A DNA stretch of 7,520 bases from an uncultured Oscillospiraceae bacterium (GCA_900549945.1 URQJ01000090.1:1-7520); one strand, 5' to 3'. Shown: positions 1 to 6,506, counted from the stretch's first letter. The notes: generated by a model from the letters alone, not told the origin. Translations and numbers: made by a program.

Positions 1-495
1 CTCTACGGGCAGGCGAACACGGCGAGCCGCGGCATCGACGACAGCCGCGACCGCGATGAGCTCACGCTGGTGCGTCGTTTTTTCTCGAGCGGCCGGCCGG
101 TCCTCGGCATCTGCCGCGGGCATCAGGTGCTGAACGTCGCATTCGGCGGCGATCTGATTCAGGACGTTGCCGAGCCGGCGCGCCACGTCGACCGCGGTGA
201 GGCGGGCGATAACGTGCACGCCGTCCGCGCCTGCCACCCGTTCCTGCAGGCGCTGTACGGCGATGCGTTTTCCGTGAACAGCGCGCACCATCAGGCGGCA
301 GGCCAGCTCGGCCGGGGACTGCTCGCCGCCTGCGTCAGCCCCGACGGCGTGAACGAGGGGATCATCCACGAAAACGGCCGTGTCATCGGCGTGCAGTTCC
401 ACCCCGAGCGTATGGGCTTTCAGCACCGCCGCCCGGATACGGTGGACGGCGAGGCCATTTTCCGCGCCTTTCTCGCCCTTGCCGCGGATGCGTAA
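1..495 (+). CDS. Gamma-glutamyl-gamma-aminobutyrate hydrolase family protein (class I glutamine amidotransferase-like), 5' truncated
   Basis: This is the C-terminal part (164 visible residues) of a peptidase C26 family hydrolase, a cytoplasmic enzyme group that cleaves gamma-glutamyl amide bonds, as PuuD does in putrescine degradation. The frame is open from base 1, so the GTG at 70 is internal and the true start lies off the window. Visible residue 38 is the nucleophile Cys in the elbow motif LGICRGHQ (Cys codon 112-114). His134 and Glu136, in GVQFHPE, complete the Cys-His-Glu triad. The family motif D-x-x-R-D-x-x-E precedes the elbow (residues 14-20), and an S-x-H-H-Q motif and an S-P-D-G-V-x-E-G stretch lie between elbow and triad His, as is usual for the family. 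The gene ends in TAA at 493-495. No polyamine or glutamine genes are visible beside it, so the substrate cannot be named. The family call is secure; the specific reaction is not. Confidence 0.9.
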   Translation, partial: LYGQANTASRGIDDSRDRDELTLVRRFFSSGRPVLGICRGHQVLNVAFGGDLIQDVAEPARHVDRGEAGDNVHAVRACHPFLQALYGDAFSVNSAHHQAAGQLGRGLLAACVSPDGVNEGIIHENGRVIGVQFHPERMGFQHRRPDTVDGEAIFRAFLALAADA

Positions 496-505
496 ATCCG
501 CATCC
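486..505 (+). other. Short inverted repeat spanning the stop codon of the amidotransferase gene
   Basis: GGATGCG (486-492) and CGCATCC (499-505) form a perfect 7-bp stem with a 6-nt loop that contains the TAA stop. It is followed by an A-rich stretch, not a T-run, so it does not meet the rule for an intrinsic terminator. It may act as a 3' stabilising hairpin, or it may have no function. Confidence 0.35.
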
Positions 506-717
506 CACAAAAAATAAAGTTCGTTTTTCCGAATCATAAAGGCTTTATATCCATTTTCACCGGTCTTTATAAAGTATCACATTATCAGCATGCGGAGCCG
601 TGCCTTTTCTGCCCCGGCTTTCGTCGCGCGGCGCCTTCCGGCACGCAGCCAACGCGCGGGAAAGCACAGTCCGCGTCCTTTCTCCTCTCTCTCGTTTTGG
701 ATCGTTTATGCCATTTC

Positions 718-761
718 AGCATCTGTTTTCCGCGTTGTGCGGAGACAGATGCTTTTCTTTT
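718..761 (+). terminator. Rho-independent terminator, plus strand
   Basis: AGCATCTGT (718-726) pairs with ACAGATGCT (745-753), and inside it CCGC (730-733) pairs with GCGG (739-742) around a GTTGT loop, with a small bulge between the two helices. A T-rich tail (TTTTCTTTT, 753-761) follows directly. The T-tail lies only on the plus side, so it terminates plus-strand transcripts. It lies about 220 nt after the amidotransferase stop, so it ends either a long 3' untranslated region or a separate short transcript. Confidence 0.8.
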
Positions 762-812
762 GCGGCATGAGTATTTTCCATTGAATTCTCCGTAGTATAA
801 GGCGCAGATTCC

Positions 813-838
813 TTGTAGAATTTTGACAAATTCTGTAA
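813..838. promoter_or_regulatory. Operator-like inverted repeat upstream of the XRE regulator gene
   Basis: AGAATTT (817-823) and AAATTCT (828-834) are perfect inverted arms around TGAC. In RNA the stem extends to 813/838 through two G-U pairs. The repeat ends at the edge of the ribosome binding site, so it could be an autoregulatory operator for the regulator or a hairpin that affects its translation. A TATA-like box (TAGTATAA, 793-800) just upstream could be the -10 element, but no good -35 accompanies it. The symmetry is seen; the function is inferred. Confidence 0.4.
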
Positions 839-853
839 AGGAAGGTGCTTTCC

Positions 854-1117
854 ATGAGAGACAAAATTTATTCCGAATTCAAGAATTATTTCCGCTGTGA
901 GCTGCTGCGGGCGAGGGATCAGGCAGGGCGCACGCAGGAGGAGATGGCGGCACTGCTCGAGATGAGTCCGCGCGCCTACGCCGATCTGGAGAGCGGGCGA
1001 TCCTGCTGCAGCACCGTCACGCTCCTGCTTTTCCTGTACCGCGGCTGCCCGCATCCGTTCGCCTTTCTCGCAGCGCTGTTCCGGCGCATGGACGCCGTCT
1101 TGAAGGCCGGCCAATAG
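854..1117 (+). CDS. Small XRE/Cro-CI-type helix-turn-helix transcriptional regulator
   Basis: This 87-residue cytoplasmic protein is almost entirely one HTH domain. Helix 2 is TQEEMAALL (residues 27-35), and the turn and recognition helix SPRAYADLESG (38-48) end in the E-S-G signature typical of the family. The C-terminal tail (about 56-84) is hydrophobic and helical and may serve dimerisation. ATG 854 is chosen over the in-frame GTG at 845 because AAAGGAAGG (837-845) sits 8 nt before the ATG and would overlap the GTG. An inverted repeat just upstream suggests autoregulation. The gene stands alone, converges on the lysozyme gene and shares a terminator hairpin with it. Its target is unknown; the nearby minus-strand operon is a possibility but nothing in the sequence links them. 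Confidence 0.8.
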   Translation: MRDKIYSEFKNYFRCELLRARDQAGRTQEEMAALLEMSPRAYADLESGRSCCSTVTLLLFLYRGCPHPFAFLAALFRRMDAVLKAGQ

Positions 1118-1207
1118 TTCCCCCTGCCGCCGTCTCCAAAAAGAGATGCTGGGCGGCCAGCCGCGCACCCTGCCCGCCGGGCACGGCACTGCGCGCACAC
1201 CGATAAA

Positions 1208-1243
1208 GCGAGCCCCGGATACACGGTTGTATCCGGGGCTCGC
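1208..1243. terminator. Bidirectional terminator hairpin between convergent genes
   Basis: A perfect 16-bp inverted repeat (arms 1208-1223 and 1228-1243, starting GCGAGCCCCGG) encloses the 4-nt loop CGGT. The plus side is followed by a T-rich tail (AATTCTATTTTATT), and the minus side by TTTATC. It sits 90 nt after the regulator stop and 9 nt after the lysozyme stop, as expected for a shared terminator of convergent genes. The tails are imperfect, so efficiency may differ by strand. Confidence 0.8.
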
Positions 1244-1252
1244 AATTCTATT

Positions 1253-2017
1253 TTATTCCTGCTGATCCTGCTGCGAAAACCGCGCGTACTGCTGAAATTC
1301 CGCCCGGCTGCCGCGAAACACATTGACGTCGATGAACCGCTCCTCGCCCTCGTAGCCCGCAAGCCTTTCCCGGTCCGCATACTGCCAAAAGGTCCATTCC
1401 CGGCCGTCGTCCAGCCGCGGCTGCGTCCACACGTTCCGAATCCAGACATCGTATTCCGCATATCCGCCCGAGAGGTATCGGGCATATGCGCTTTCGGTGG
1501 CGTAGATCACCGGCTTCAGCCCATAATACGCCTCGAGCGCCGAGAGCATCGCGCCCAGCTCGCGCTCTACAGCTTCCCGCTCCGGCGGGTTCCATGCCTT
1601 ATCCCCATAAAATTCGAGGTCGATCACCGGCGGCAGCATGCCCGCAAAGGGCTCTACCGCCTCGATATAATTTTCCGCCTGCGTACGCCCTGCACTATCG
1701 AAGCTGAAAAAATGGTATGCCCCGACGGCAATGCCGCACTGCTGCGCCTCGGAAAAATTATACGCAAAGCAGGGGTCCACCATACCGCTTCCCTCGGTGG
1801 CCTTGATAAACGCGAAATCAACGCCCTGCGCGGAAAGGACCGCCCAGTCTATATCGCCCTGATAGGAGGAAACGTCTACCCCGCGGACGGGATACGCCGC
1901 CTTAGACGGCCGGTTGAGCAGAATCACTCCGTTATACACGAGCGCCGCCGCAGCGGCCGCTAAAATCAAGGCGGCCAGCAAAACGGCGGCAAGCGTGCGA
2001 ATACATTTCGATTTCAT
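1253..2017 (-). CDS. Membrane-anchored or secreted GH25 lysozyme (muramidase)
   Basis: This 254-residue protein belongs to glycoside hydrolase family 25, which cleaves the MurNAc-GlcNAc bond of peptidoglycan. Residues 8-35 form one long hydrophobic segment after a Lys/Arg-containing N-terminus and act as signal anchor or uncleaved signal peptide. The GH25 barrel fills about 44-245: GVDVSSYQG (46-54, Asp48), IKATEG (71-76), AYHFF (100-104), the D-x-E catalytic motif VIDLEF (Asp133, Glu135), W-x-F-W-Q-Y (208-213) and FIDVNVF (228-234). The key acidic residues are all present and no cell-wall-binding repeat follows. The ATG has the Shine-Dalgarno-like GAGGGG (2021-2026) 3 nt away, a short spacing. 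The gene follows the nitrogenase-like operon by 117 nt but has its own promoter, so it is probably separate in function, for example in cell-wall remodelling. Confidence 0.92.
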   Translation of the reverse strand: MKSKCIRTLAAVLLAALILAAAAAALVYNGVILLNRPSKAAYPVRGVDVSSYQGDIDWAVLSAQGVDFAFIKATEGSGMVDPCFAYNFSEAQQCGIAVGAYHFFSFDSAGRTQAENYIEAVEPFAGMLPPVIDLEFYGDKAWNPPEREAVERELGAMLSALEAYYGLKPVIYATESAYARYLSGGYAEYDVWIRNVWTQPRLDDGREWTFWQYADRERLAGYEGEERFIDVNVFRGSRAEFQQYARFSQQDQQE

Positions 2018-2067
2018 ATTCCCCTCGATGCCTGACGGCGCAAAAATCCGATTGCCTGCTGTATATT

Positions 2068-2096
2068 ATTCTACCACAAGCTGCCTGCGCCGGCAA
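2068..2096 (-). promoter_or_regulatory. Sigma-70-type promoter for the GH25 lysozyme gene
   Basis: On the minus strand, a -35 box TTGCCG (2096-2091) is followed after exactly 17 nt by a -10 box TAGAAT (2073-2068), each one or two bases from consensus. Transcription would start near 2061, giving a leader of about 44 nt before the ATG at 2017. This fits the lack of any clear T-tailed terminator between the upstream gene and this one: the lysozyme may be made both from this promoter and by read-through. Confidence 0.6.
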
Positions 2097-2134
2097 CCGC
2101 TGATTTTTCCCGGCCGGCGGGAAGCGTTCCGCGC

Positions 2135-3379
2135 CTACTGCATCATCATCGATACGACTCGCTTATTGTAATAGCTGAGGATGGATTCCATCAGCCAATC
2201 CGCGCCGCGCAGCCCCATGATCGGCAGATGCTCCGCCACCACGATGGTTTCCCTTGCGGGGAAGCCGATCTGCACCAGCGTGTTTCCCGCCGGCGCCTGG
2301 GAAAGCGTTTCGTCGCTGCCGAGCACCAGCGTGCCGGTGCTGCCGCGCAGGAGGTCGAGCTTTTCCTTTTCCGGCAGGAAGCTGCACCAAGCCGGCACGT
2401 TTTCCATGCCCTTTGCGCTGTGGGTCAAAAGGCCCTGCACCTCCATGCCGAGCTCATCGTGCAGGAACCGGCCGATACCGGCCGCCTGCATCTCGTTTCC
2501 CTCGATGACCGCCCGCATCGGCAGCCCCGAGCAGCGCAGCTCGCTCTCCTTGCCCCGCGCCCACACGAGCTTTTGGTCGAGCGCACTCTGAAACGCAGGG
2601 TCCGGCGCGCGGCCGAGCGCCTCTGCCACCCGGTCGATCCACGCCTTTGTGCCCTCGTAGCCGTAGGGCGCCCCATAGACCGGCGCGCCGCCGCCCTTTT
2701 TCTCGATGACCGCCGCGGCGCGAAGCCCCTCCTGCCGCAGCACGAGCGAGATCTCCGCTTCCGTGCACCGCCGCACATCGTCATAGCCGCACGCATACGG
2801 CAGAATGCAGGCCGGCTCCATGCCGAACGCGGCCTTCATCAGCCGGCAGATCTCCGCCGTATCGGAGCCGACGCGGAAAGCGTCGTAACACGCGCCGATC
2901 ACGTTGAAGGCGCCCGGCTTTTTCTCCGCCGGCGGGCAGGCGATGGCCTCCGCCGCGGCCTCGAGCGCATCGGCGATGCCGAGGCTGTAGTCGCCTCTAA
3001 ACCCGCCGTGCTCAAAGGGCACCAGCAGGCTTTCCACCTGCCCCTGCAGCATGCGGCACAGCCCGCGGATGTCCGCGCCGATCACGGAGGTCAAGGACGA
3101 GCCGACCACAAAAATGCACTTTGGGCGGCAGCTTGCGTCCACCTCGAGAATCGCCTGCTCCAGCCGGGAGATGTCGCCCATAACGATGTCGTTCTCATCC
3201 ACATGCGTGCAGAAGAGGTTCTTATGGATCTCTATGCCGTAATCCATGATGATTTCTGCACCGTAGTGCGTCGTTCCCGCCGGGCCGTATTCGATGACGG
3301 CGCAGTCCCGAATCGGGAGCACGCTCCAGATGATCCCCATCCGGTCCGACGGAACCGGAAAATGCCTGCACAAGCTCAT
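2135..3379 (-). CDS. Nitrogenase component 1-like protein, second subunit (NifK/BchB-like)
   Basis: This 414-residue protein is a nitrogenase-superfamily component 1 subunit of the beta type. Motifs in order are G-P-A-G-T-T-H-Y (32-39), H-x-D-E-N-D-I-V-M-G-D (59-69, matching the E-N-D-x-V-F-G-G motif of NifK), VVGSSLTSVIGADI (91-104), PYGYEGT (238-244), and the C-terminal IGFPARE (371-377) with MGLRGAD (388-394), as in NifK and NifN. Aligned without gaps to the partner subunit, its three cluster-cysteine positions are Ser11, Thr36 and Ser95, so it cannot ligate a cluster in the usual way. Fourteen other cysteines are scattered. The start overlaps the stop of the preceding gene (ATGA) and has AAGGAG 8 nt upstream, which implies translational coupling and a roughly 1:1 complex. 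It is most likely the catalytic partner of the first subunit; the substrate is unknown. Confidence 0.85.
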   Translation of the reverse strand: MSLCRHFPVPSDRMGIIWSVLPIRDCAVIEYGPAGTTHYGAEIIMDYGIEIHKNLFCTHVDENDIVMGDISRLEQAILEVDASCRPKCIFVVGSSLTSVIGADIRGLCRMLQGQVESLLVPFEHGGFRGDYSLGIADALEAAAEAIACPPAEKKPGAFNVIGACYDAFRVGSDTAEICRLMKAAFGMEPACILPYACGYDDVRRCTEAEISLVLRQEGLRAAAVIEKKGGGAPVYGAPYGYEGTKAWIDRVAEALGRAPDPAFQSALDQKLVWARGKESELRCSGLPMRAVIEGNEMQAAGIGRFLHDELGMEVQGLLTHSAKGMENVPAWCSFLPEKEKLDLLRGSTGTLVLGSDETLSQAPAGNTLVQIGFPARETIVVAEHLPIMGLRGADWLMESILSYYNKRVVSMMMQ

Positions 3380-4662
3380 ATCTCATTCTCCTTTATCTGT
3401 CTGCGGCGTTCCATTCCCGCTGTGAAGCAGTCGAGCATGTGCTCCGCAAGCTCGAACCCCAGCATCTGCCCGGCCTTCGGCAGCCCGATCCCGACGATCC
3501 GGTGCTGCAGAAGGATGTCGCGCTCGGCCGGCCCCAGATACAGGCACGGCTTGAGCAGGCCGTAGATTCCCGCCATCGCGGCGAGATTCGCCGACTGGGA
3601 GACGTAGGGGTCCATTCCCTGCCCGAGGATAATTTCCTTATGGGCGGCGTCGGACGCCTCGAACTCCTTGGCCTGAATCAGCAGCGGTTCCATGCCGAGC
3701 TCCGCGAAAAAGGAAGCCAGCACGAAGGGCTCCACCGACGAGTTGCCCAAGATGAACGTGCCGCCGCGCAGATTTCCTTCGGCGAGCGCCAGCTTCTCCC
3801 GCAGCCGCTGCGCTTTTTCGGCGACCTCCGCCGGCACGGGTTTTCCGAGCAGCTCGAACAGCATGCCGTAGCCCTCCTCGATCTCCGCCGGGCGGCAGCG
3901 GTCGTAAAAGGAAACCCACGGCGTGCCGAAGCACCGCTGCATCTCCTTGGCGAGCAGAAGCCCCTGCTTGCTGCACACGATGTTCAGCCTTGCCGCCGGC
4001 GCGCTTTTGATCTCCTCAAGGCTGCAGTCGGAGGGCAGCGTGCGGTGCACGGCGACGCCGGCCGCCTCTAAGAGGCGCGCGAGCTCGCTGCGCCCGGCCT
4101 TTTTTCCGAGCAGGTTCACGCCGTTCACCGGCGCGCTCGGCTCCATCAGCGCCGCACAGGCGGCCCAGACGTTTTGGATGCCGGAGAGGTGCCCGTCGCA
4201 GCGGAAATGATCGGTGTGCACCGGGAGAAACGGAATGCCGTGGGCCTTCCACAGGCTTTCCGCGGCGGAATCGATGTCCTCGCCCGTCATTTCGGGCACG
4301 CAGGTCGTCACGAGGAACACCGCCTCGGGCGCGTATTCCTCGACCAGCTCCTGCGCCGCCCGCTCCAGCTTCTCCTTGCAGCCGAACGTCACGTCGTGCT
4401 TGTCCATTACGAAGGAGAGGCAGCGGCCGTCCAGACCGCCGAACTCCCCGTAGACGAGCGAAAGGCTCTTGGTGTAATAGGTGCACTCCTCCGTGCCGAT
4501 CACCAGCATCACCGCGTTTTTCAGCTGGCGCACCGTGAGCGCCGCGCCGAACAGCGGGCAGTGCGTTCCCGGGTATGTGACCCAGGAAAGAGGCATGATA
4601 TCCTTGCGCCCGTTCACCGCGGAAAGCCTTTTCACATGGCTCAAAACTGTTTTATCCTGCAT
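3376..4662 (-). CDS. Nitrogenase component 1-like protein, first subunit (NifD/BchN-like)
   Basis: This 428-residue protein is an alpha-type subunit of a nitrogenase-like oxidoreductase, a family of soluble iron-sulfur enzymes fed electrons by a NifH-like ATPase. Motifs: THCPLFGA (Cys35), GTEECTYYTK (Cys60), DVTFGCKEKL (90-99), VTTCVPEMTGEDI (Cys121), LNIVCSKQG (Cys230) and GTPWVSF (246-252). Cysteines 35, 60 and 121 match the 25- and 61-residue spacing of the cluster ligands of BchN. Cys230 lines up with the FeMo-cofactor Cys of NifD, but the C-terminal stretch after KPCLYLGPAE (371-380) is too short to carry the matching His loop. The length is near BchN and below NifD (about 480-490). The start has GGGAGGT 4 nt upstream and overlaps the ATPase gene by 11 nt. 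NifE-like scaffold or tetrapyrrole reductase roles remain possible; diazotrophy is unlikely. Confidence 0.87.
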   Translation of the reverse strand: MQDKTVLSHVKRLSAVNGRKDIMPLSWVTYPGTHCPLFGAALTVRQLKNAVMLVIGTEECTYYTKSLSLVYGEFGGLDGRCLSFVMDKHDVTFGCKEKLERAAQELVEEYAPEAVFLVTTCVPEMTGEDIDSAAESLWKAHGIPFLPVHTDHFRCDGHLSGIQNVWAACAALMEPSAPVNGVNLLGKKAGRSELARLLEAAGVAVHRTLPSDCSLEEIKSAPAARLNIVCSKQGLLLAKEMQRCFGTPWVSFYDRCRPAEIEEGYGMLFELLGKPVPAEVAEKAQRLREKLALAEGNLRGGTFILGNSSVEPFVLASFFAELGMEPLLIQAKEFEASDAAHKEIILGQGMDPYVSQSANLAAMAGIYGLLKPCLYLGPAERDILLQHRIVGIGLPKAGQMLGFELAEHMLDCFTAGMERRRQIKENEI

Positions 4663-5482
4663 AGTTACCTCCCGGCCCGGCAGAGGCCTCCCTGCCGGTC
4701 AAGCTTTCATAAATAATCGTCGGGCAGCGCCGCCCCGGCAGCGGGACAAGCCGGCACTTCACGGCGTAGACCTGCTCGATCAGCGCTTCGGTGATCACCG
4801 TCTGCGGGTCGCCGGACGCGACCTTTCGCCCGTCCTTCATCACAACGACCTGATCGCTGACCTCCATGGCCTGCCCGATGTCGTGCAGCACCATGATGAT
4901 CGAGATGTCGAGCTGCGCCTTGAGCGTTTGGATCAGCTGCATGATCTCCATCTGATGCGCGATGTCCAGATAGGTCGTCGGCTCATCGAGGAACAAAAAG
5001 CGGGGCTTCTGTGCCAGCGCCGTGGCGATCCACGCGCGCTGCCGCTCGCCGCCGGAAAGGCTGCGCACTTTGCGGTCCGCCATGTGCGCCACCGAGGCGG
5101 CCTCCATCGCCCACCGGACGATCTCGACATCCTCCTGCGATTCGCCCTGATACCATTTCTGGTAGGGCATGCGCCCGTAGGAGACGAGGTCCTGCACGGT
5201 GATGTCGTCCGGCGTGATCTGGTGCTGGGAAAGAATCGAGATCTTCTGCGCCAGCTCTTTCGTCGGCATCTTGCGGATCTCCTTGCCCTCGAGCAAAATC
5301 GAGCCGCCGCGGCACTTCAAAATCCGCGTCATCGCCTTCAGCAGCGTGGATTTTCCGCACCCGTTCGGGCCGATCAGCGTCGTCACCCCGCCGGGCTTCA
5401 GGCGCAGGTCCATCCCCCGCACGATGATGTGCTCGTCGTACCCGACCTCGAGCGATTTTACTATGATTTCCTTGCCGTCCAT
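4652..5482 (-). CDS. ABC transporter ATP-binding protein, FecE/BtuD/FhuC type
   Basis: This 276-residue cytoplasmic ATPase powers uptake of iron chelates, heme or corrinoids through the adjacent permease. All nucleotide-binding elements are intact: Walker A GPNGCGKST (38-46), Q-loop around Gln86-Gln88 (ILSQHQ), the YGRMPYQ stretch typical of FecE-type proteins (102-108), ABC signature LSGGERQ (142-148), Walker B FLFLDEPT (162-169) and the H-loop His200. The start is ATG 5482, set by a near-perfect AAGGAGG (5489-5495) 6 nt upstream; the longer open frame reaching 5623 lies over the permease gene and is an artefact. It begins 22 nt after the permease stop, and its last 11 nt overlap the nitrogenase-like gene, which ties the importer and enzyme together in one operon. 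Confidence 0.95.
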   Translation of the reverse strand: MDGKEIIVKSLEVGYDEHIIVRGMDLRLKPGGVTTLIGPNGCGKSTLLKAMTRILKCRGGSILLEGKEIRKMPTKELAQKISILSQHQITPDDITVQDLVSYGRMPYQKWYQGESQEDVEIVRWAMEAASVAHMADRKVRSLSGGERQRAWIATALAQKPRFLFLDEPTTYLDIAHQMEIMQLIQTLKAQLDISIIMVLHDIGQAMEVSDQVVVMKDGRKVASGDPQTVITEALIEQVYAVKCRLVPLPGRRCPTIIYESLTGREASAGPGGNYAG

Positions 5483-5488
5483 GCGGCG

Positions 5489-5495
5489 CCTCCTT
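5489..5495 (-). promoter_or_regulatory. Strong ribosome binding site that fixes the ATPase start
   Basis: AAGGAGG on the minus strand lies 6 nt before ATG 5482 and in the short gap after the permease stop. It decides between this start and the longer upstream open frame, which would encode an Arg/Ser-rich extension unlike any ABC ATPase. Confidence 0.85.
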
Positions 5496-5504
5496 CCGTG
5501 CCGT

Positions 5505-6506
5505 TCACTTTTTTCTCCCTCTCCGCAGCAGGAAGAGGAAGAACGGGCCGCCCAATATCGCCATGATGATGCCGAGCGGGATCTCCATCGGCGCCGCGAT
5601 CGTGCGCCCAAGCGTGTCGGCAAACAGCACCACGCAGGCGCCGAGCACCATGCCGGTCGGCAGCATCACCCGATGGTTCGAGCCCACAAGCAGCCTTGTG
5701 ATATGCGGCACCACGAGCCCCACAAAGCCGATCATGCCCACAACGGATACCGTGGCCGCTGCCAGAAACGCGCCGACGCCGGAGAGCAAAATGCGCATGC
5801 CGTTCACGCGCAGACCGAGGTTCTTCGCCATGTCGTCGCCGAGCTGCAGGGCGTTCGCCGGCTTGATGCACAAAAGCGCCAGCACGAGGCCGATGCCCCC
5901 GTATATGCCGAGCTGGCGCACATCCGCCCAAGAAACCGCCGCCATGCTGCCGTTCATCCAAGAAAGCACGCCCTGCAGGTTATCCGCGTTGAGCAGCGTC
6001 AGAAACGAGGAGACCGCGCCGAGCATCGCGTTGACCGCGGTGCCCGCGAGAATGATGCGTGTGGGCTCCACCCCGCGCTTCCACGCCATCAGGTAGATAA
6101 TCAGGCAGGCGACCGCCGCCCCGAGGAATGCCAAAACCGGCAGCGAGCTCGTCCACGAGGGCACCACGAGGAACACAACCGTCGCGGCCACGCTTGCGCC
6201 CGAGGATACGCCGATGATGCCCGGGTCCGCCAGCGGGTTCTGCATCACGGCCTGCAGCAGCGTTCCCGCCGCCGCAAGGCACATGCCGACGATGGCCGCA
6301 AGGAGCACCCGCGGAAGGCGGAGGTTGACGATGATGGTGTGGATCGTGCTGGAGGGGTCGAAGATCGATTCGAGAATCTCGGCCGTGGTGTAGGAAACGC
6401 TGCCGATGCGCAGCGCCAAGACAGAGAGCACCGCGAGGATGCAGAGGCTGACCACAAACACCAGCCCGATCCGGAACATCCCGACTTTCTTTTCAGCCTT
6501 TACCAT
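5505..6506 (-). CDS. FecCD/BtuC-family ABC transporter permease
   Basis: This 333-residue integral membrane protein is one subunit of the presumably homodimeric channel of a type II importer for iron-siderophore, heme or cobalamin-like substrates. It has the usual family length, and many hydrophobic segments fit about ten helices. Family motifs in order: RLPR (63-66), QNPLADPGIIG (89-99), GTAVNAM (155-161), GDDMAKNLG (223-231, the region that contacts the ATPase), VGMIGFVGLVVPHITR (256-271), ADTLGRT (296-302), EIPLGI (308-313) and a basic C-terminus. The ATG lies 12 nt after the stop of the binding-protein gene, with a G-rich but weak GGGGCGG ribosome binding site. The family does not reveal the cargo by sequence alone. 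Only one permease gene is present. Confidence 0.95.
   Translation of the reverse strand: MVKAEKKVGMFRIGLVFVVSLCILAVLSVLALRIGSVSYTTAEILESIFDPSSTIHTIIVNLRLPRVLLAAIVGMCLAAAGTLLQAVMQNPLADPGIIGVSSGASVAATVVFLVVPSWTSSLPVLAFLGAAVACLIIYLMAWKRGVEPTRIILAGTAVNAMLGAVSSFLTLLNADNLQGVLSWMNGSMAAVSWADVRQLGIYGGIGLVLALLCIKPANALQLGDDMAKNLGLRVNGMRILLSGVGAFLAAATVSVVGMIGFVGLVVPHITRLLVGSNHRVMLPTGMVLGACVVLFADTLGRTIAAPMEIPLGIIMAILGGPFFLFLLRRGRKK

Larger units (their letters stand above)
496..853. other. Intergenic region without a convincing gene
   Basis: These 358 bases separate two plus-strand genes. The first 95 are AT-rich and hold several ATAAAG/CTTTAT elements, including ATAAAG-G-CTTTAT (536-548) and the palindrome CTTTATAAAG (565-574). 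Bases 590-680 are G+C-rich, and a pyrimidine-rich run follows around 676-695. A strong plus-strand terminator hairpin sits at 718-761 and an operator-like inverted repeat at 813-838. A 64-codon open frame from ATG 590 has no Shine-Dalgarno sequence and runs through the terminator, so it is not called. No tRNA, rRNA or recognisable riboswitch was seen. Confidence 0.6.

Noticed and set aside
590..784. 64-codon plus-strand ORF in the intergenic region
   Set aside because: No Shine-Dalgarno sequence, no recognisable motif, and it reads straight through a strong terminator hairpin.
823..828. TTGACA as a consensus -35 box
   Set aside because: A -10 box 17 nt downstream would fall at 846-851, placing the transcript start inside the XRE gene; the match is better explained as the centre of the inverted repeat.
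716..1198. 160-codon minus-strand ORF opposite the XRE gene
   Set aside because: It overlaps the regulator antisense, crosses the terminator hairpin at 718-761 and has no domain signature.
2084..2126. CGCCGGC/GCCGGCG inverted repeat as terminator of the nitrogenase-like operon
   Set aside because: The loop is long (about 18 nt) and no T-run follows on the minus strand.
2228..3565. 445-codon plus-strand open frame opposite the nitrogenase-like genes
   Set aside because: It is antisense to two recognisable genes, with an Arg/His/Ala-rich composition and no motif; a by-product of high G+C codon use.
2135..4662. True nitrogenase NifDK and nitrogen fixation
   Set aside because: The beta-like subunit lacks all three P-cluster cysteines, both subunits are shorter than NifD and NifK, and no nifH, nifB, nifE or nifN is in view.
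5483..5623. N-terminal extension of the ABC ATPase
   Set aside because: The added residues are Arg/Ser-rich and lie over the permease gene, while AAGGAGG marks the start at 5482.
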